NCBI GenBank assembly: GCA_002441135.1
Contig: DJVJ01000050.1
Location: 1 to 64,000 of the forward strand
DNA length: 64,000 nt
Direction: 5' to 3'
From: Caryophanales bacterium UBA6259
GTDB lineage: Bacteria > Bacillota > Bacilli > Tepidibacillales > Tepidibacillaceae
Both the position numbers and the translations under genes were made by a program. Positions 43,545 to 51,898 of this stretch are shown piece by piece. Positions within the stretch are counted from its first letter, which is position 1; every line of letters begins with the position of its first letter. The notes beneath the pieces are model-generated. The model saw only the letters and a program-made list of their open reading frames with translations, ran no database searches and was not told where the DNA came from.

Positions 43545-44024
43545 TTAATTCCCCTTTACACCAATATAGGAATACGCGATCAATTTGAAAGGAAAAATTT
43601 GGTGACCTGATTTAATTTGAAGATCAAGTTGAATCCCTATTTTTTTCTTCTCTTTTAAAAGAATACCTTGATAGTCTTGAACTCCTGTTAATAACGTCAG
43701 ATCAATCCCGTTTTCCTTCTGTATCTTTATGACCATCTCATTTTTATCAAAAACAAAGGTGGTTTCCTCTCCTGATTCCTTTGTTAATGTTATCATATTC
43801 TCACTAACCATAATTTCCTCTGCGTTTCTCACTTCATCATTTACAACATTCATAAAAAATGCCGTTTCACTATTTTGTAACGAGCCCTCACTAACCTCAT
43901 TAAATGTTTTGATAAATTGTATTTGTACTGTGCTTATGGCGATTAAGACTACTGCGATAATGGCAACAACAGCCAGTAGTTCAATTAATGTAACTCCCTT
44001 TTGATTTTGCAGTCCCTTAAGCAT
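43545..44024 (-). CDS. PilW/ComGF-like minor pilin
   Basis: A 159-residue protein with a ten-residue leader ending QNQKG, then the type IV N-terminus VTLIELLAVVAIIAVVLIA with Glu5, and a beta-rich head. It is a minor pilin. The stop is shared closely with the pilX-like start and its ATG overlaps the pilV-like stop. Confidence 0.75.
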   Translation of the reverse strand: MLKGLQNQKGVTLIELLAVVAIIAVVLIAISTVQIQFIKTFNEVSEGSLQNSETAFFMNVVNDEVRNAEEIMVSENMITLTKESGEETTFVFDKNEMVIKIQKENGIDLTLLTGVQDYQGILLKEKKKIGIQLDLQIKSGHQIFPFKLIAYSYIGVKGN

Positions 44025-44458
44025 TATATCGGATCCTTTATTTCTGTATTTATAAAAGTAATCGGTTGATGACTATCTAAATAGAAGACACTCAATTTAA
44101 CCGCAATTTTCTTAATTCCAACAGATGGTGACCGTTTAAATAAAATCTCCACCCTATAATTGTTTTGTTCAGTATCATAGACTTTGGTATAGCTATCCTT
44201 ACTTAAGTTATGGAGTAAGGTTTGAAGTTCAGTTTTTGTTGAAAGGGATAGACTCTCTTGCATATCTGCCTTTAAAGCCTCAATATGATTTTGAGCGATT
44301 GTTAATGCCTTCACCTTTCTTTGGTCATACATATAATTTGTGTAGGCACTATTTAGTAGTTGAAAGACGGGTATGATAATAATGGATAATATTGTAATAG
44401 CTGCTAATAACTCAATAAGGGTCATCCCCTTTTGATTATTCCAATTATGAAACTTCAA
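44024..44458 (-). CDS. PilV-like minor pilin
   Basis: A 144-residue prepilin: leader ending NNQKG, then MTLIELLAAITILSIIIIP with Glu5. TTG start behind AAGGAGTG. It is translationally coupled to the next pilin gene. Family members initiate assembly with the PilX-like protein. Confidence 0.75.
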   Translation of the reverse strand: MKFHNWNNQKGMTLIELLAAITILSIIIIPVFQLLNSAYTNYMYDQRKVKALTIAQNHIEALKADMQESLSLSTKTELQTLLHNLSKDSYTKVYDTEQNNYRVEILFKRSPSVGIKKIAVKLSVFYLDSHQPITFINTEIKDPI

Positions 44459-44507
44459 TGGGATGCACTCCTTCCATAATTTAAAAGATTTAGTAGATTT
44501 AATAGAT

Positions 44508-45260
44508 TTAATAAAAATTCAAATACCAAGCCCAAATTTGGTTACCAAGAAAATAAGCAATAATACTGCCAATAAAAATGAATGGGCCAAACGGAATCAT
44601 TTGCTTTCGTTTTACGATTTTAATCAGCATTAAAACCCCACCAATAATTGATCCAATCGCTGTGGATAGAAAGATCGCAAGTAGTGTATTTTGCCAGCCT
44701 AGAACAAGACCAATTAAGAAAAATAGCTTAATATCGCCACCACCCATTCCACCTCGACTAACAATAGCGACTAGGAGTAGCAATCCCCCACCAATTACAG
44801 CCCCTATGATATAGCTCCAAATTGGGTATGGATGATAAAACAATCGAAGAATAAAAATGAGAATAATACCGGGATAAGTAATCTTATTCGGGATAATTTG
44901 ATATTTTAAATCGCTTAAGGTTACCGTAATCATAATCATGATAAACGGATAAGCGATAATGAGTTCTTTACTAAAACCGAAAAATAAAGGAATAAGAAGA
45001 AATAAAAATAGTGTTAATAGTTCACCTAATGGATAGATTGGTGAAATCCTTGTACCACAATAACGACATTTTCCTCTTAGTCCTAAATAGCTTAATACAG
45101 GAACTAAATCCATTACAGATAAACGGTGATTACAACTCACACAGTGTGATGGTGGAAATGCTATAGATTCTTTTTTTGGAACACGAAGAGCAACTACATT
45201 TAAAAATGAGCCGATAAATAAAGCTAGTAGTATGTATATTGTCCAGAGTAATAGATTCAT
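44508..45260 (-). CDS. pilD: Prepilin peptidase PilD
   Basis: A 250-residue polytopic aspartyl protease that cuts and N-methylates prepilins. The zinc-type methyltransferase tetracysteine is present (CVSCNHRLS and CRYCGTRISP, near 38-72), and the catalytic aspartates are in TLSDLKYQIIPN (near 125) and GGGDIKLF (near 175). GAGGTAA precedes ATG. Equivalent to ComC of B. subtilis, located in the same synteny slot. Confidence 0.93.
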   Translation of the reverse strand: MNLLLWTIYILLALFIGSFLNVVALRVPKKESIAFPPSHCVSCNHRLSVMDLVPVLSYLGLRGKCRYCGTRISPIYPLGELLTLFLFLLIPLFFGFSKELIIAYPFIMIMITVTLSDLKYQIIPNKITYPGIILIFILRLFYHPYPIWSYIIGAVIGGGLLLLVAIVSRGGMGGGDIKLFFLIGLVLGWQNTLLAIFLSTAIGSIIGGVLMLIKIVKRKQMIPFGPFIFIGSIIAYFLGNQIWAWYLNFY

Positions 45261-45292
45261 AGAAGGTTTACCTCTTTTTTAAAAATAGCTAT

Positions 45293-45320
45293 GGTACCAT
45301 CTAATTGAATAGATGGTACC
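45293..45320 (-). terminator. Stem-loop after the pilA pair
   Basis: GGTACCATCTA (45293-45303) and TAGATGGTACC (45310-45320) form a perfect 11-pair stem with a six-base loop. On the minus strand a T-rich stretch (TATTTTT) follows after nine bases. It is between the second pilin gene and pilD and probably acts as a leaky terminator or an mRNA 3' stabiliser. Confidence 0.6.
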
Positions 45321-45328
45321 AAGAAGTG

Positions 45329-45730
45329 TTAATAACCAACACTAATTTTTTTGTTACTGTCTATAGTTACAGTGTACTTAATATGCGTACTATCTTTTAA
45401 TGGTGGTACTTCTTTTAAGTAATTAGGTATTAATTTATCTTTTATATCCACTGGTGTAGCTCCTCCAGTAATTGTTCCACCTGATGTTCCAGGAGTCAAA
45501 GTCATAGGAAAATCAGTGTCCTTTACAGCTTCCATTAGATAAGCTCTTTCTACAGCATCTTTTATTAAAGCTTGGTTAGCAGCATCAACACTAGTTTTAC
45601 TACTATTAATTTGGCCAAGTACAGATGGAACTGCTACTGCGGCAATAATACCAAGAATTACAATTACTGCTAACAATTCAATTAAGGTCACACCTCTTTG
45701 ATTTTCATTAAATCTACTAAGTTTAATCAA
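45329..45730 (-). CDS. pilA: Type IV pilin PilA (second copy)
   Basis: A 133-residue prepilin: leader ends NENQRG, mature N-terminus VTLIELLAVIVILGIIAAVAVP with Glu5; the mature protein has 120 residues. The head carries a glycine-threonine-rich part (TPGTSGGTITGGATP). TTG start behind GAGGTGA. No cysteine pair is present, so the head is not disulfide closed. Confidence 0.88.
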   Translation of the reverse strand: MIKLSRFNENQRGVTLIELLAVIVILGIIAAVAVPSVLGQINSSKTSVDAANQALIKDAVERAYLMEAVKDTDFPMTLTPGTSGGTITGGATPVDIKDKLIPNYLKEVPPLKDSTHIKYTVTIDSNKKISVGY

Positions 45731-45759
45731 AATATTTTCACCTCAGTTCTGATATATGT

Positions 45760-46104
45760 TTATGGTGTAATAGATACAGCTCCAGTAATATTGTTATATG
45801 ACCAACTTTTACCACTTTGTTGAAGAGTTGGTATCTCTTTAATAAATGGGCCACCATTACCTGTAGAAAGTAGAGTTTCTATAGAATTAGGATAAGAAGA
45901 ATTTATAACCTGATATCTTTCTATTGCATCCTGTAACATCTGTTGATTTGCTAGATCTGCTTCAACTTTGCTATTTCCAATTTGCCCCATTACCGCCGGC
46001 ACTGCAACCGCAGCTAAAATACCTAAAATAACAATAACAGCTAAAAGCTCTATCAATGTCACACCACGCTGATTAGATAATTGCTTTCTCATTAATTTCA
46101 TCAT
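45760..46104 (-). CDS. pilA: Type IV pilin PilA (first copy)
   Basis: A 114-residue prepilin with leader ending SNQRG, then VTLIELLAVIVILGILAAVAVP (Glu5); mature length 100. The N-terminal segment is almost identical to the second pilin while the heads differ. Start ATG 46102-46104, GGGAGGTGA seven bases upstream. It is the best candidate for the major pilin. A large hairpin lies just upstream. Confidence 0.88.
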   Translation of the reverse strand: MMKLMRKQLSNQRGVTLIELLAVIVILGILAAVAVPAVMGQIGNSKVEADLANQQMLQDAIERYQVINSSYPNSIETLLSTGNGGPFIKEIPTLQQSGKSWSYNNITGAVSITP

Positions 46105-46160
46105 CTTTCTCTCACCTCCCAAATTATTTTTCTTTAATTTTTTTATGTGTTATCTATTTG

Positions 46161-46217
46161 ATAACTATTTTGTGTGGTCGATAGGATCGCACTGTGACCA
46201 CAGTTCAAAATAGTTAT
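46161..46217. repeat. Long hairpin between pilC and pilA
   Basis: Three nested stems are visible: 46161-46172 with 46206-46217 (12 pairs, core ACTATTTTG), 46174-46179 with 46196-46201 (GTGGTC/GACCAC), and CGAT/ATCG around 46179-46189. There is no T-run, so it is not a simple terminator. It lies 57 bases before the first pilin gene and could process or protect the pilin mRNA. Confidence 0.6.
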
Positions 46218-46231
46218 GTTGCCAAAAGTTA

Positions 46232-47443
46232 CTATTGTCCAATCATATCATAAACCCCAAACATTGGCGTAAGTACTGCTAAAATTATGGTACCAACAAC
46301 AATTGCTAGGAAAACAATCATCAGTGGTTCAATTAAGGATTTCAGCTGATCGGTCATGGTTTCTACGTCTGACTCATAGAAATCGGCCACCTTCATCAGC
46401 ATCTCTTCAATAGAACCCGTTTCTTCACCGATGGCCATCATGTGTGTTAATAATGGTGGGAATACCCAATGCTTTTCTAATGGCTCGTGAATGGTTTTTC
46501 CTTGTCTTAGACTATCTCTTGCATCACGAATCGGTTTGGCGATGGCTTCATTTCCCACCACTTGACTTACCATGGTTAATGCTTGCAGAATTGGCACAGC
46601 ACTTGATAGTAAGGAGCTAAAGGTCCTAGCAAAGCGAGCCATTGCCGATTTTTGAATCAGCTTGCCAAAAACCGGAATCTTTAGCTTTGCAAAATCAAGA
46701 TAATATCTGCCCTTTGGTGTTTTTCCCCAATAACCCAAACCAATAATGATAAACAAAAATATAGCCATAACTATATACCAACTATCGACGAAAAAGTTGC
46801 TCACTCCGATTACAATTCGTGTAGGAAGTGGTAGCTCCGCACCAAAGTCAGCATACATTTGCACAAAGCCTGGAACAATTTTTACCAGCATAAATATGGT
46901 TACAAGGATTGAAAGAATCCCTACTACAATCGGATAGGTTAATGCCGATTTCACTTTTTTTCTTGTATTGTTTTCCTTTTCAAAGAAAATGGCAACCTGA
47001 TTTAGAGTATCATCCAAATTACCGGCTGTTTCCCCAGCCTTCACCATATTCGTAAATAATGGAGGAAATACTTTTGGATGTGCATTTAAAGTAGCAGAAA
47101 AGGTTTCTCCCCCTCGAATATCCGCTTCCATTTGTTTTAATACTTTTTTAAACTTTTTATTTTCGGTTTGATCTGCTAAAATACGGACCGCATCTAAGAT
47201 GGAAATTCCAGACTTGATTAGAGTAGCGAGCTGTCTTGAAAAAACCACCAACTCATCTAGACTGATAATTCTCCCTAGCTCAATCTCCTTTTTTAAAAAA
47301 CTGTTTTTTTCCATTCGAATAGAAGATACATACAGGCCTTCTCGCCGAAGATCGTTAACCACCATTTCCTGACTTATACTTTCGATAGCACCTTCTACTC
47401 GTGCACCCTTGGAATTAATTGCTTGATAGTGAAAAACCGGCAC
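46232..47443 (-). CDS. pilC: Type IV pilus inner membrane platform protein PilC
   Basis: A 403-residue GspF/PilC protein with two homologous cytoplasmic GspF domains, each followed by membrane helices (FSRQLATLIKSGISILDAVRIL near 69 and FARTFSSLLSSAVPILQAL near 272), and a closing segment IEPLMIVFLAIVVGTIILAVLTPMF. It is the platform for the PilB/PilT motors. GTG start behind AGGTGATC. Confidence 0.95.
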   Translation of the reverse strand: MPVFHYQAINSKGARVEGAIESISQEMVVNDLRREGLYVSSIRMEKNSFLKKEIELGRIISLDELVVFSRQLATLIKSGISILDAVRILADQTENKKFKKVLKQMEADIRGGETFSATLNAHPKVFPPLFTNMVKAGETAGNLDDTLNQVAIFFEKENNTRKKVKSALTYPIVVGILSILVTIFMLVKIVPGFVQMYADFGAELPLPTRIVIGVSNFFVDSWYIVMAIFLFIIIGLGYWGKTPKGRYYLDFAKLKIPVFGKLIQKSAMARFARTFSSLLSSAVPILQALTMVSQVVGNEAIAKPIRDARDSLRQGKTIHEPLEKHWVFPPLLTHMMAIGEETGSIEEMLMKVADFYESDVETMTDQLKSLIEPLMIVFLAIVVGTIILAVLTPMFGVYDMIGQ

Positions 47444-47469
47444 ATGATCACCTACTTATCTTATCTGTC

Positions 47470-48510
47470 TTATCCATTCCAATTTAGAATGGCTTGCTTT
47501 GCCGTCATCTCCGATATTTTACCTTGTCCAATTAAATGCTTTAAGGCCATATCCATCGTAATCATGCCAAAGCCTTTACCGGTTTGCATTACGTTTTTGA
47601 TCTGATGCACCTTTTCAGCACGGATAAGATTTGCAACAGCAGGAGTGTTGATTAGCACCTCTACAGAAGGTACTCTGCCATTACCATCTATGGTTGGTAA
47701 TAAACGTTGAGAAACGATACCCAATAGCACTGCCGCTAATTGAATTCTAATTTGAGGCTGTTGATATGCCGGAAAAACATCAATAATTCGATCAATGGTA
47801 TTGGCTGCATCAGTAGTATGTAGGGTTGCAAAAACCAAATGCCCGGTTTCTGCCGCTGTAATCGCGGTAGAGATTGTCTCCAAATCTCGCATCTCTCCTA
47901 CTAATATTACATCTGGGTCTTGACGCAACGATGCACGTAATGCACTAGCAAAACTCATTGAATCAACACCAATTTCTCGTTGATCAATTAAGCACCTGCC
48001 ATGGCGATGTAAATATTCAATAGGGTCTTCTAAAGTAATAATATGCTTTGCTTGGGTTTGATTAATTAAATCAATCATGGAAGCTAAGGTAGTTGATTTA
48101 CCACTTCCAGTTGGGCCAGTTACAAGGACAAGTCCTTGTGGTTTTTCTACAAAGCTTTTCAAAATTGCTGGTACACCTAATGTTTCTAAACTAGGAATTT
48201 CTGTTGGAATCACACGAATAGCCAGGCTTACTGTTCCTCGTTGCTTATAAGCATTGATCCTAAAGCGTGATAAACCAGCAATACCATAAGAAAAGTCTAA
48301 CTCCCCTTTTTCTAGAAAACGTTGATATTGTTCTTCCGTAGTAATCTGTTTTAGAAAAGCAACGGTGTCCTGAGGCATTAGCTTATGTGAACCACCAGCC
48401 ACCAAACTTCCATGCACACGATAGGTTGGTGCTGCCCCTACAGTAAGGTGTAAATCGGATGCTTGTTTTTGAAATGCCTCTCTTACTAAGTCTTCAATTT
48501 CATAGTTCAC
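47470..48510 (-). CDS. pilT: Type IV pilus retraction ATPase PilT
   Basis: A 346-residue AAA+-like motor. Walker A GPTGSGKSTTLA near 128, Asp box LEDPIEYLH near 155, Walker B VGEMRDLETISTAITAAETGHLV near 195, and the C-terminal AIRNLIRE-type motif as ANLIRAEKVHQI. It drives twitching retraction. GTG at 48508-48510 follows GAGGTGA; the longer frame starts in the pilB end and is not used. Confidence 0.95.
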   Translation of the reverse strand: MNYEIEDLVREAFQKQASDLHLTVGAAPTYRVHGSLVAGGSHKLMPQDTVAFLKQITTEEQYQRFLEKGELDFSYGIAGLSRFRINAYKQRGTVSLAIRVIPTEIPSLETLGVPAILKSFVEKPQGLVLVTGPTGSGKSTTLASMIDLINQTQAKHIITLEDPIEYLHRHGRCLIDQREIGVDSMSFASALRASLRQDPDVILVGEMRDLETISTAITAAETGHLVFATLHTTDAANTIDRIIDVFPAYQQPQIRIQLAAVLLGIVSQRLLPTIDGNGRVPSVEVLINTPAVANLIRAEKVHQIKNVMQTGKGFGMITMDMALKHLIGQGKISEMTAKQAILNWNG

Positions 48511-48520
48511 TATTTTCACC

Positions 48521-50179
48521 TCAATCGCTTGTTGTTGCATTCAGGACTTCTTGGACTGTTGTAAGACCTATGGCAACCTTATTTAATCCATCCTGAAGCA
48601 TCGTCACAAAACCTTTATCAGCCAAATAACTACGGTAGCTTGCATCTGATTGTTTATTTAAAACCATCTGCTTAAGCTGGTCATCTAAGCTTAACATTTC
48701 ATGGATTGCAATACGACCACGATATCCTGTTCGATTACATTTTGAACAGCCTCTTCCTTTTTTGAGAATTGGGTTCGTGATCCCGAACCGGTTTAAAACC
48801 TCTATCTCTTCCTCTGTTCCTGTATATGGAGCCGCACATTCCGTACATACCCTTCTTACTAACCGTTGTGCAACAATACCTGTTAAAGCAGAGGAAACCA
48901 GAAAAGGTTCAATTCCCATATCGATAAAGCGAGTAATGGTTGATACAGCATCATTGGTATGTAATGTACTTAATACAAGGTGCCCTGTTAATGCAGAACG
49001 AATCGCCATTTCTGCCGTTTCTAGATCACGAATCTCCCCTACCATAATTACATTAGGGTCTTGTCGCAAAATAGAACGTAAGCCTCTACCAAAGGTAAAT
49101 CCGATTTTTTCATTTACCTGTACCTGATTAATCCCCTCTAACCGATACTCAATCGGGTCCTCCACTGTGATAATATTAATATCTTCCTTGTTAATTTCGT
49201 TCAATGCTGCATATAAGGAGGAAGTTTTACCACTACCAGTTGGTCCTGTGATCAAAACGATTCCATAAGGTTTTCGAATCATTTGTCTAAATTGATTCGC
49301 ATTATTAGACGAAAAGCCTAACTGTTCAATTTGTTTAATCGCTTGTCCTAAATCTAAAATACGTAACACAATTTTTTCACCATAAGCGGTCGGTAAGGAT
49401 GAAACACGGACATCGATTACATTATAATCTGCAGTCATTTGAAAACGCCCGTCCTGTGGAAGACGCTTTTCGGCAATATTTAGCTTGGAGATAATTTTTA
49501 GACGAGCAGTAACTACCCCTTGCATATGTTTAGGTAATGTTTGCTCCGTTCTTAGAATCCCGTCTACACGAATTCGAACTCTAAAATCATGTTCCTGTGG
49601 ATCAAAATGAATATCACTTGCTCTTTGGTGAACAGCATTCTTTATAATTTGATTTACCATCCTACTTACTGGTGATTCCTCGGACTGTAGCTGTTCGTCA
49701 TTTAGTTCTTCTTCTTTAGGAAGATTTTGAAGAATTTCTTTCACCGATTCTTGTATACTATAATACCGGCTAATAGCTCTCTGTAGCTCTTCTTTTGTAG
49801 CAATAACCGGTTCAATTTGAAAGCCCGTTGTCATCCTCAAATCATCAATCGCATAATAATCTAGTGGGTCAGCCATTGCTACTGTTAATTTATTGCCTGA
49901 TTTTTGAATAGGAATTAACTGATGACGAATAGCTAGATTTTCTGGAATTAATTGCACCAAAGAACGGTCTATTTGATATTTATATAGACTTACATGAGGT
50001 ATCCCTAATTGAAATTCCAATACTTCAATTAATTGCTGTTCAGTGATGTATCCCTTTAATATCAAGGAATCCCCTAATCGTTTTTTTGTTCGCTTTTGAT
50101 CTTCCAATGCATCTGCTAGTTGGTCTGCTGTAATCAAGCCTGTTTCAACTAACAAATCTCCAATTCTCTTTTTAGCCAT
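48521..50179 (-). CDS. pilB: Type IV pilus extension ATPase PilB
   Basis: A 552-residue assembly ATPase: N-terminal T2SSE_N domain (RIGDLLVETGLITADQLADAL), Walker A TGPTGSGKTSSLYAAL near 311, Asp box VEDPIEY near 344, Walker B HLVLSTLHTNDA, and a tetracysteine zinc finger (CTEC...CSKCNRTGYRG near 452-488). It is the first gene of the pilus unit. ATG 50177-50179 behind GAAGG. Confidence 0.95.
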   Translation of the reverse strand: MAKKRIGDLLVETGLITADQLADALEDQKRTKKRLGDSLILKGYITEQQLIEVLEFQLGIPHVSLYKYQIDRSLVQLIPENLAIRHQLIPIQKSGNKLTVAMADPLDYYAIDDLRMTTGFQIEPVIATKEELQRAISRYYSIQESVKEILQNLPKEEELNDEQLQSEESPVSRMVNQIIKNAVHQRASDIHFDPQEHDFRVRIRVDGILRTEQTLPKHMQGVVTARLKIISKLNIAEKRLPQDGRFQMTADYNVIDVRVSSLPTAYGEKIVLRILDLGQAIKQIEQLGFSSNNANQFRQMIRKPYGIVLITGPTGSGKTSSLYAALNEINKEDINIITVEDPIEYRLEGINQVQVNEKIGFTFGRGLRSILRQDPNVIMVGEIRDLETAEMAIRSALTGHLVLSTLHTNDAVSTITRFIDMGIEPFLVSSALTGIVAQRLVRRVCTECAAPYTGTEEEIEVLNRFGITNPILKKGRGCSKCNRTGYRGRIAIHEMLSLDDQLKQMVLNKQSDASYRSYLADKGFVTMLQDGLNKVAIGLTTVQEVLNATTSD

Positions 50180-50497
50180 ATTGGCCACCCTTCCGAATTA
50201 GGACTTTTTTACTCTATCAACTATTAATCTATGTATTCTTCAGAAACTGTGATTTTCCTTGTTTATTTATAATGAAATTAAAAATAAATTAATCATCAAT
50301 ATAGGTCTATTTTACTACTTCTGGATTTCCAAACATATAAGAAATAGGACAATTTATTATTAAAAAAATTATGTAAAATACTAGCTTTAATTATATACAA
50401 TATAACAAACTTCAAATAAAAAGAAAAAGGATGAATCTACTACTATTCATCCTTTTATTTTAACACAAAGAAAAACTCATTTAATATTCATTTTTTC
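50180..50497 (-). other. Intergenic region murC-pilB
   Basis: This 318-base AT-rich region holds the murC terminator at its high end. The pil promoter should lie below it. The best -10 is TATAAT at 50390-50395 with only a weak -35 (TATTTG) at 17 bases. I saw no gene and no convincing sigma-54 or sigma-D element. Confidence 0.4.
50424..50456 (-). terminator. Terminator after murC
   Basis: AAAAGGATGAAT (50425-50436) and ATTCATCCTTTT (50445-50456) form a 12-pair stem, continuing on the minus strand into TTTTTCTTTTT. Confidence 0.85.
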
Positions 50498-51883
50498 TTA
50501 CAATTTTTCGCTATCCTTCCATACATCAACCAATTGATAAGCTACCTTCCAAATATCTCCTGCACCCATGGTCAGGATTAAATCATTTGGTTGAGCAGCT
50601 TTTAATAGATAATCAAAAACCTCTTCCTTTGTAGGGAAAAACTTTACGTTTTCATTGCTGTTTTGCTTGATTAATTCGACCAATTTGGTTGCACTTACTC
50701 CTTCAATCCGTTTTTCACCAGCTGGGGAGTAAATGTCAGTAATAATGACTTCATCTGCCTCTGAAAAAGCCCGGCTAAATGCATCCAAAAGAAAAAATGT
50801 TCTGGTATAACGTTGAGGCTGAAAAACAGCAATAATTCTTTTATCAGTTGCCTTTGATGCACTTATTGTAGCTTGAATTTCTGTTGGATGATGGGCATAA
50901 TCATCCACCACCGTAATATCCTTATATTCCCCAATTACCTGGAATCGACGTTTAGCACCTGTAAATCCTTTTAAGGCATTCACAATTCCCTCAAAAGGAA
51001 CTCCTACCTCTAGCCCTACAATAATCGTAGCCATCGCATTTAAAACATTATGGTTTCCCGGTACAGACAGCACCACTTCACCTAGCTCTTTTCCATGATA
51101 TGCCACAGTAAAAGAGACACTTCGGTTCAAGGATTTAATGTTCGTAGCCACCATATCTGCTTTCTCATCAAAACCATATGTTATTACATCGGCCTTTATA
51201 TCTCCTAAAAGCTCCTGAATGTAAGGGTCATCATAACAGACAATAGCTTTCCCATCTGGCTTTACTTGACTTAGAAATTGACGATAGGCCCCTTTTAACT
51301 TTTCAAAATTCCCATCATAATTTTCTAAATGATCCGCTTCAATATTGGTTACTACCCCTAAATATGGATAGTATTGAAGAAATGTACCATCACTTTCATC
51401 TGCTTCTGCAACCACATAATCACTTTTTCCTGCTTTTGCATTGCTACCAATATCTAAAACCTCACCACCAATAACAAAGGTTGGATCAATTTGATTTTTT
51501 TCTAATACCAGTGCAATCATGGAAGAGGTTGTGGTTTTTCCATGAGCACCAGCGACAGCAATACCATTTTTTTGATTTAAAATCTTTGCAAGCATTTGTG
51601 ATCTGTGAATAAGGGGAATATTGTTTTTTTCTGCTGCAATTAATTCTACATTATCCTTTGGGATATCCGTGGAATAGATCACTAATTCAGCACCAGTAAT
51701 ATTTGACTCATCATGACCGATAAACACATGTGCGCCTCTTGCTACCAATTTATCTGTTAAATCCTTCTTTACTACATCTGAACCACTTACTTGATATCCT
51801 AAATCTAACATGACTCGCGCAATAGCGCTCATGCCATAGCCACCAATCCCAATAAAATGAACACGTTGTGGACTACTATTCAC
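50498..51883 (-). CDS. murC: UDP-N-acetylmuramate--L-alanine ligase
   Basis: A 461-residue Mur ligase adding L-alanine to UDP-MurNAc. FIGIGGYGMSAIARVM at the N-terminus, ATP loop GAHGKTTTSSM near 112, and the Lys-binding DDYAHHPTEI near 335 are all present. Start uncertain: the GTG at 51881-51883 has GGTGA five bases upstream; a TTG four codons upstream is possible. It follows folC with little space. Confidence 0.97.
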   Translation of the reverse strand: MNSSPQRVHFIGIGGYGMSAIARVMLDLGYQVSGSDVVKKDLTDKLVARGAHVFIGHDESNITGAELVIYSTDIPKDNVELIAAEKNNIPLIHRSQMLAKILNQKNGIAVAGAHGKTTTSSMIALVLEKNQIDPTFVIGGEVLDIGSNAKAGKSDYVVAEADESDGTFLQYYPYLGVVTNIEADHLENYDGNFEKLKGAYRQFLSQVKPDGKAIVCYDDPYIQELLGDIKADVITYGFDEKADMVATNIKSLNRSVSFTVAYHGKELGEVVLSVPGNHNVLNAMATIIVGLEVGVPFEGIVNALKGFTGAKRRFQVIGEYKDITVVDDYAHHPTEIQATISASKATDKRIIAVFQPQRYTRTFFLLDAFSRAFSEADEVIITDIYSPAGEKRIEGVSATKLVELIKQNSNENVKFFPTKEEVFDYLLKAAQPNDLILTMGAGDIWKVAYQLVDVWKDSEKL

Positions 51884-51898
51884 CCTATTCACCAACCT

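Noticed and set aside
44485..44515. Three AGATTTA micro-repeats between pilD and the pilV-like gene
   Set aside because: AT-rich slippage-type repeat overlapping the pilD end; no known function.
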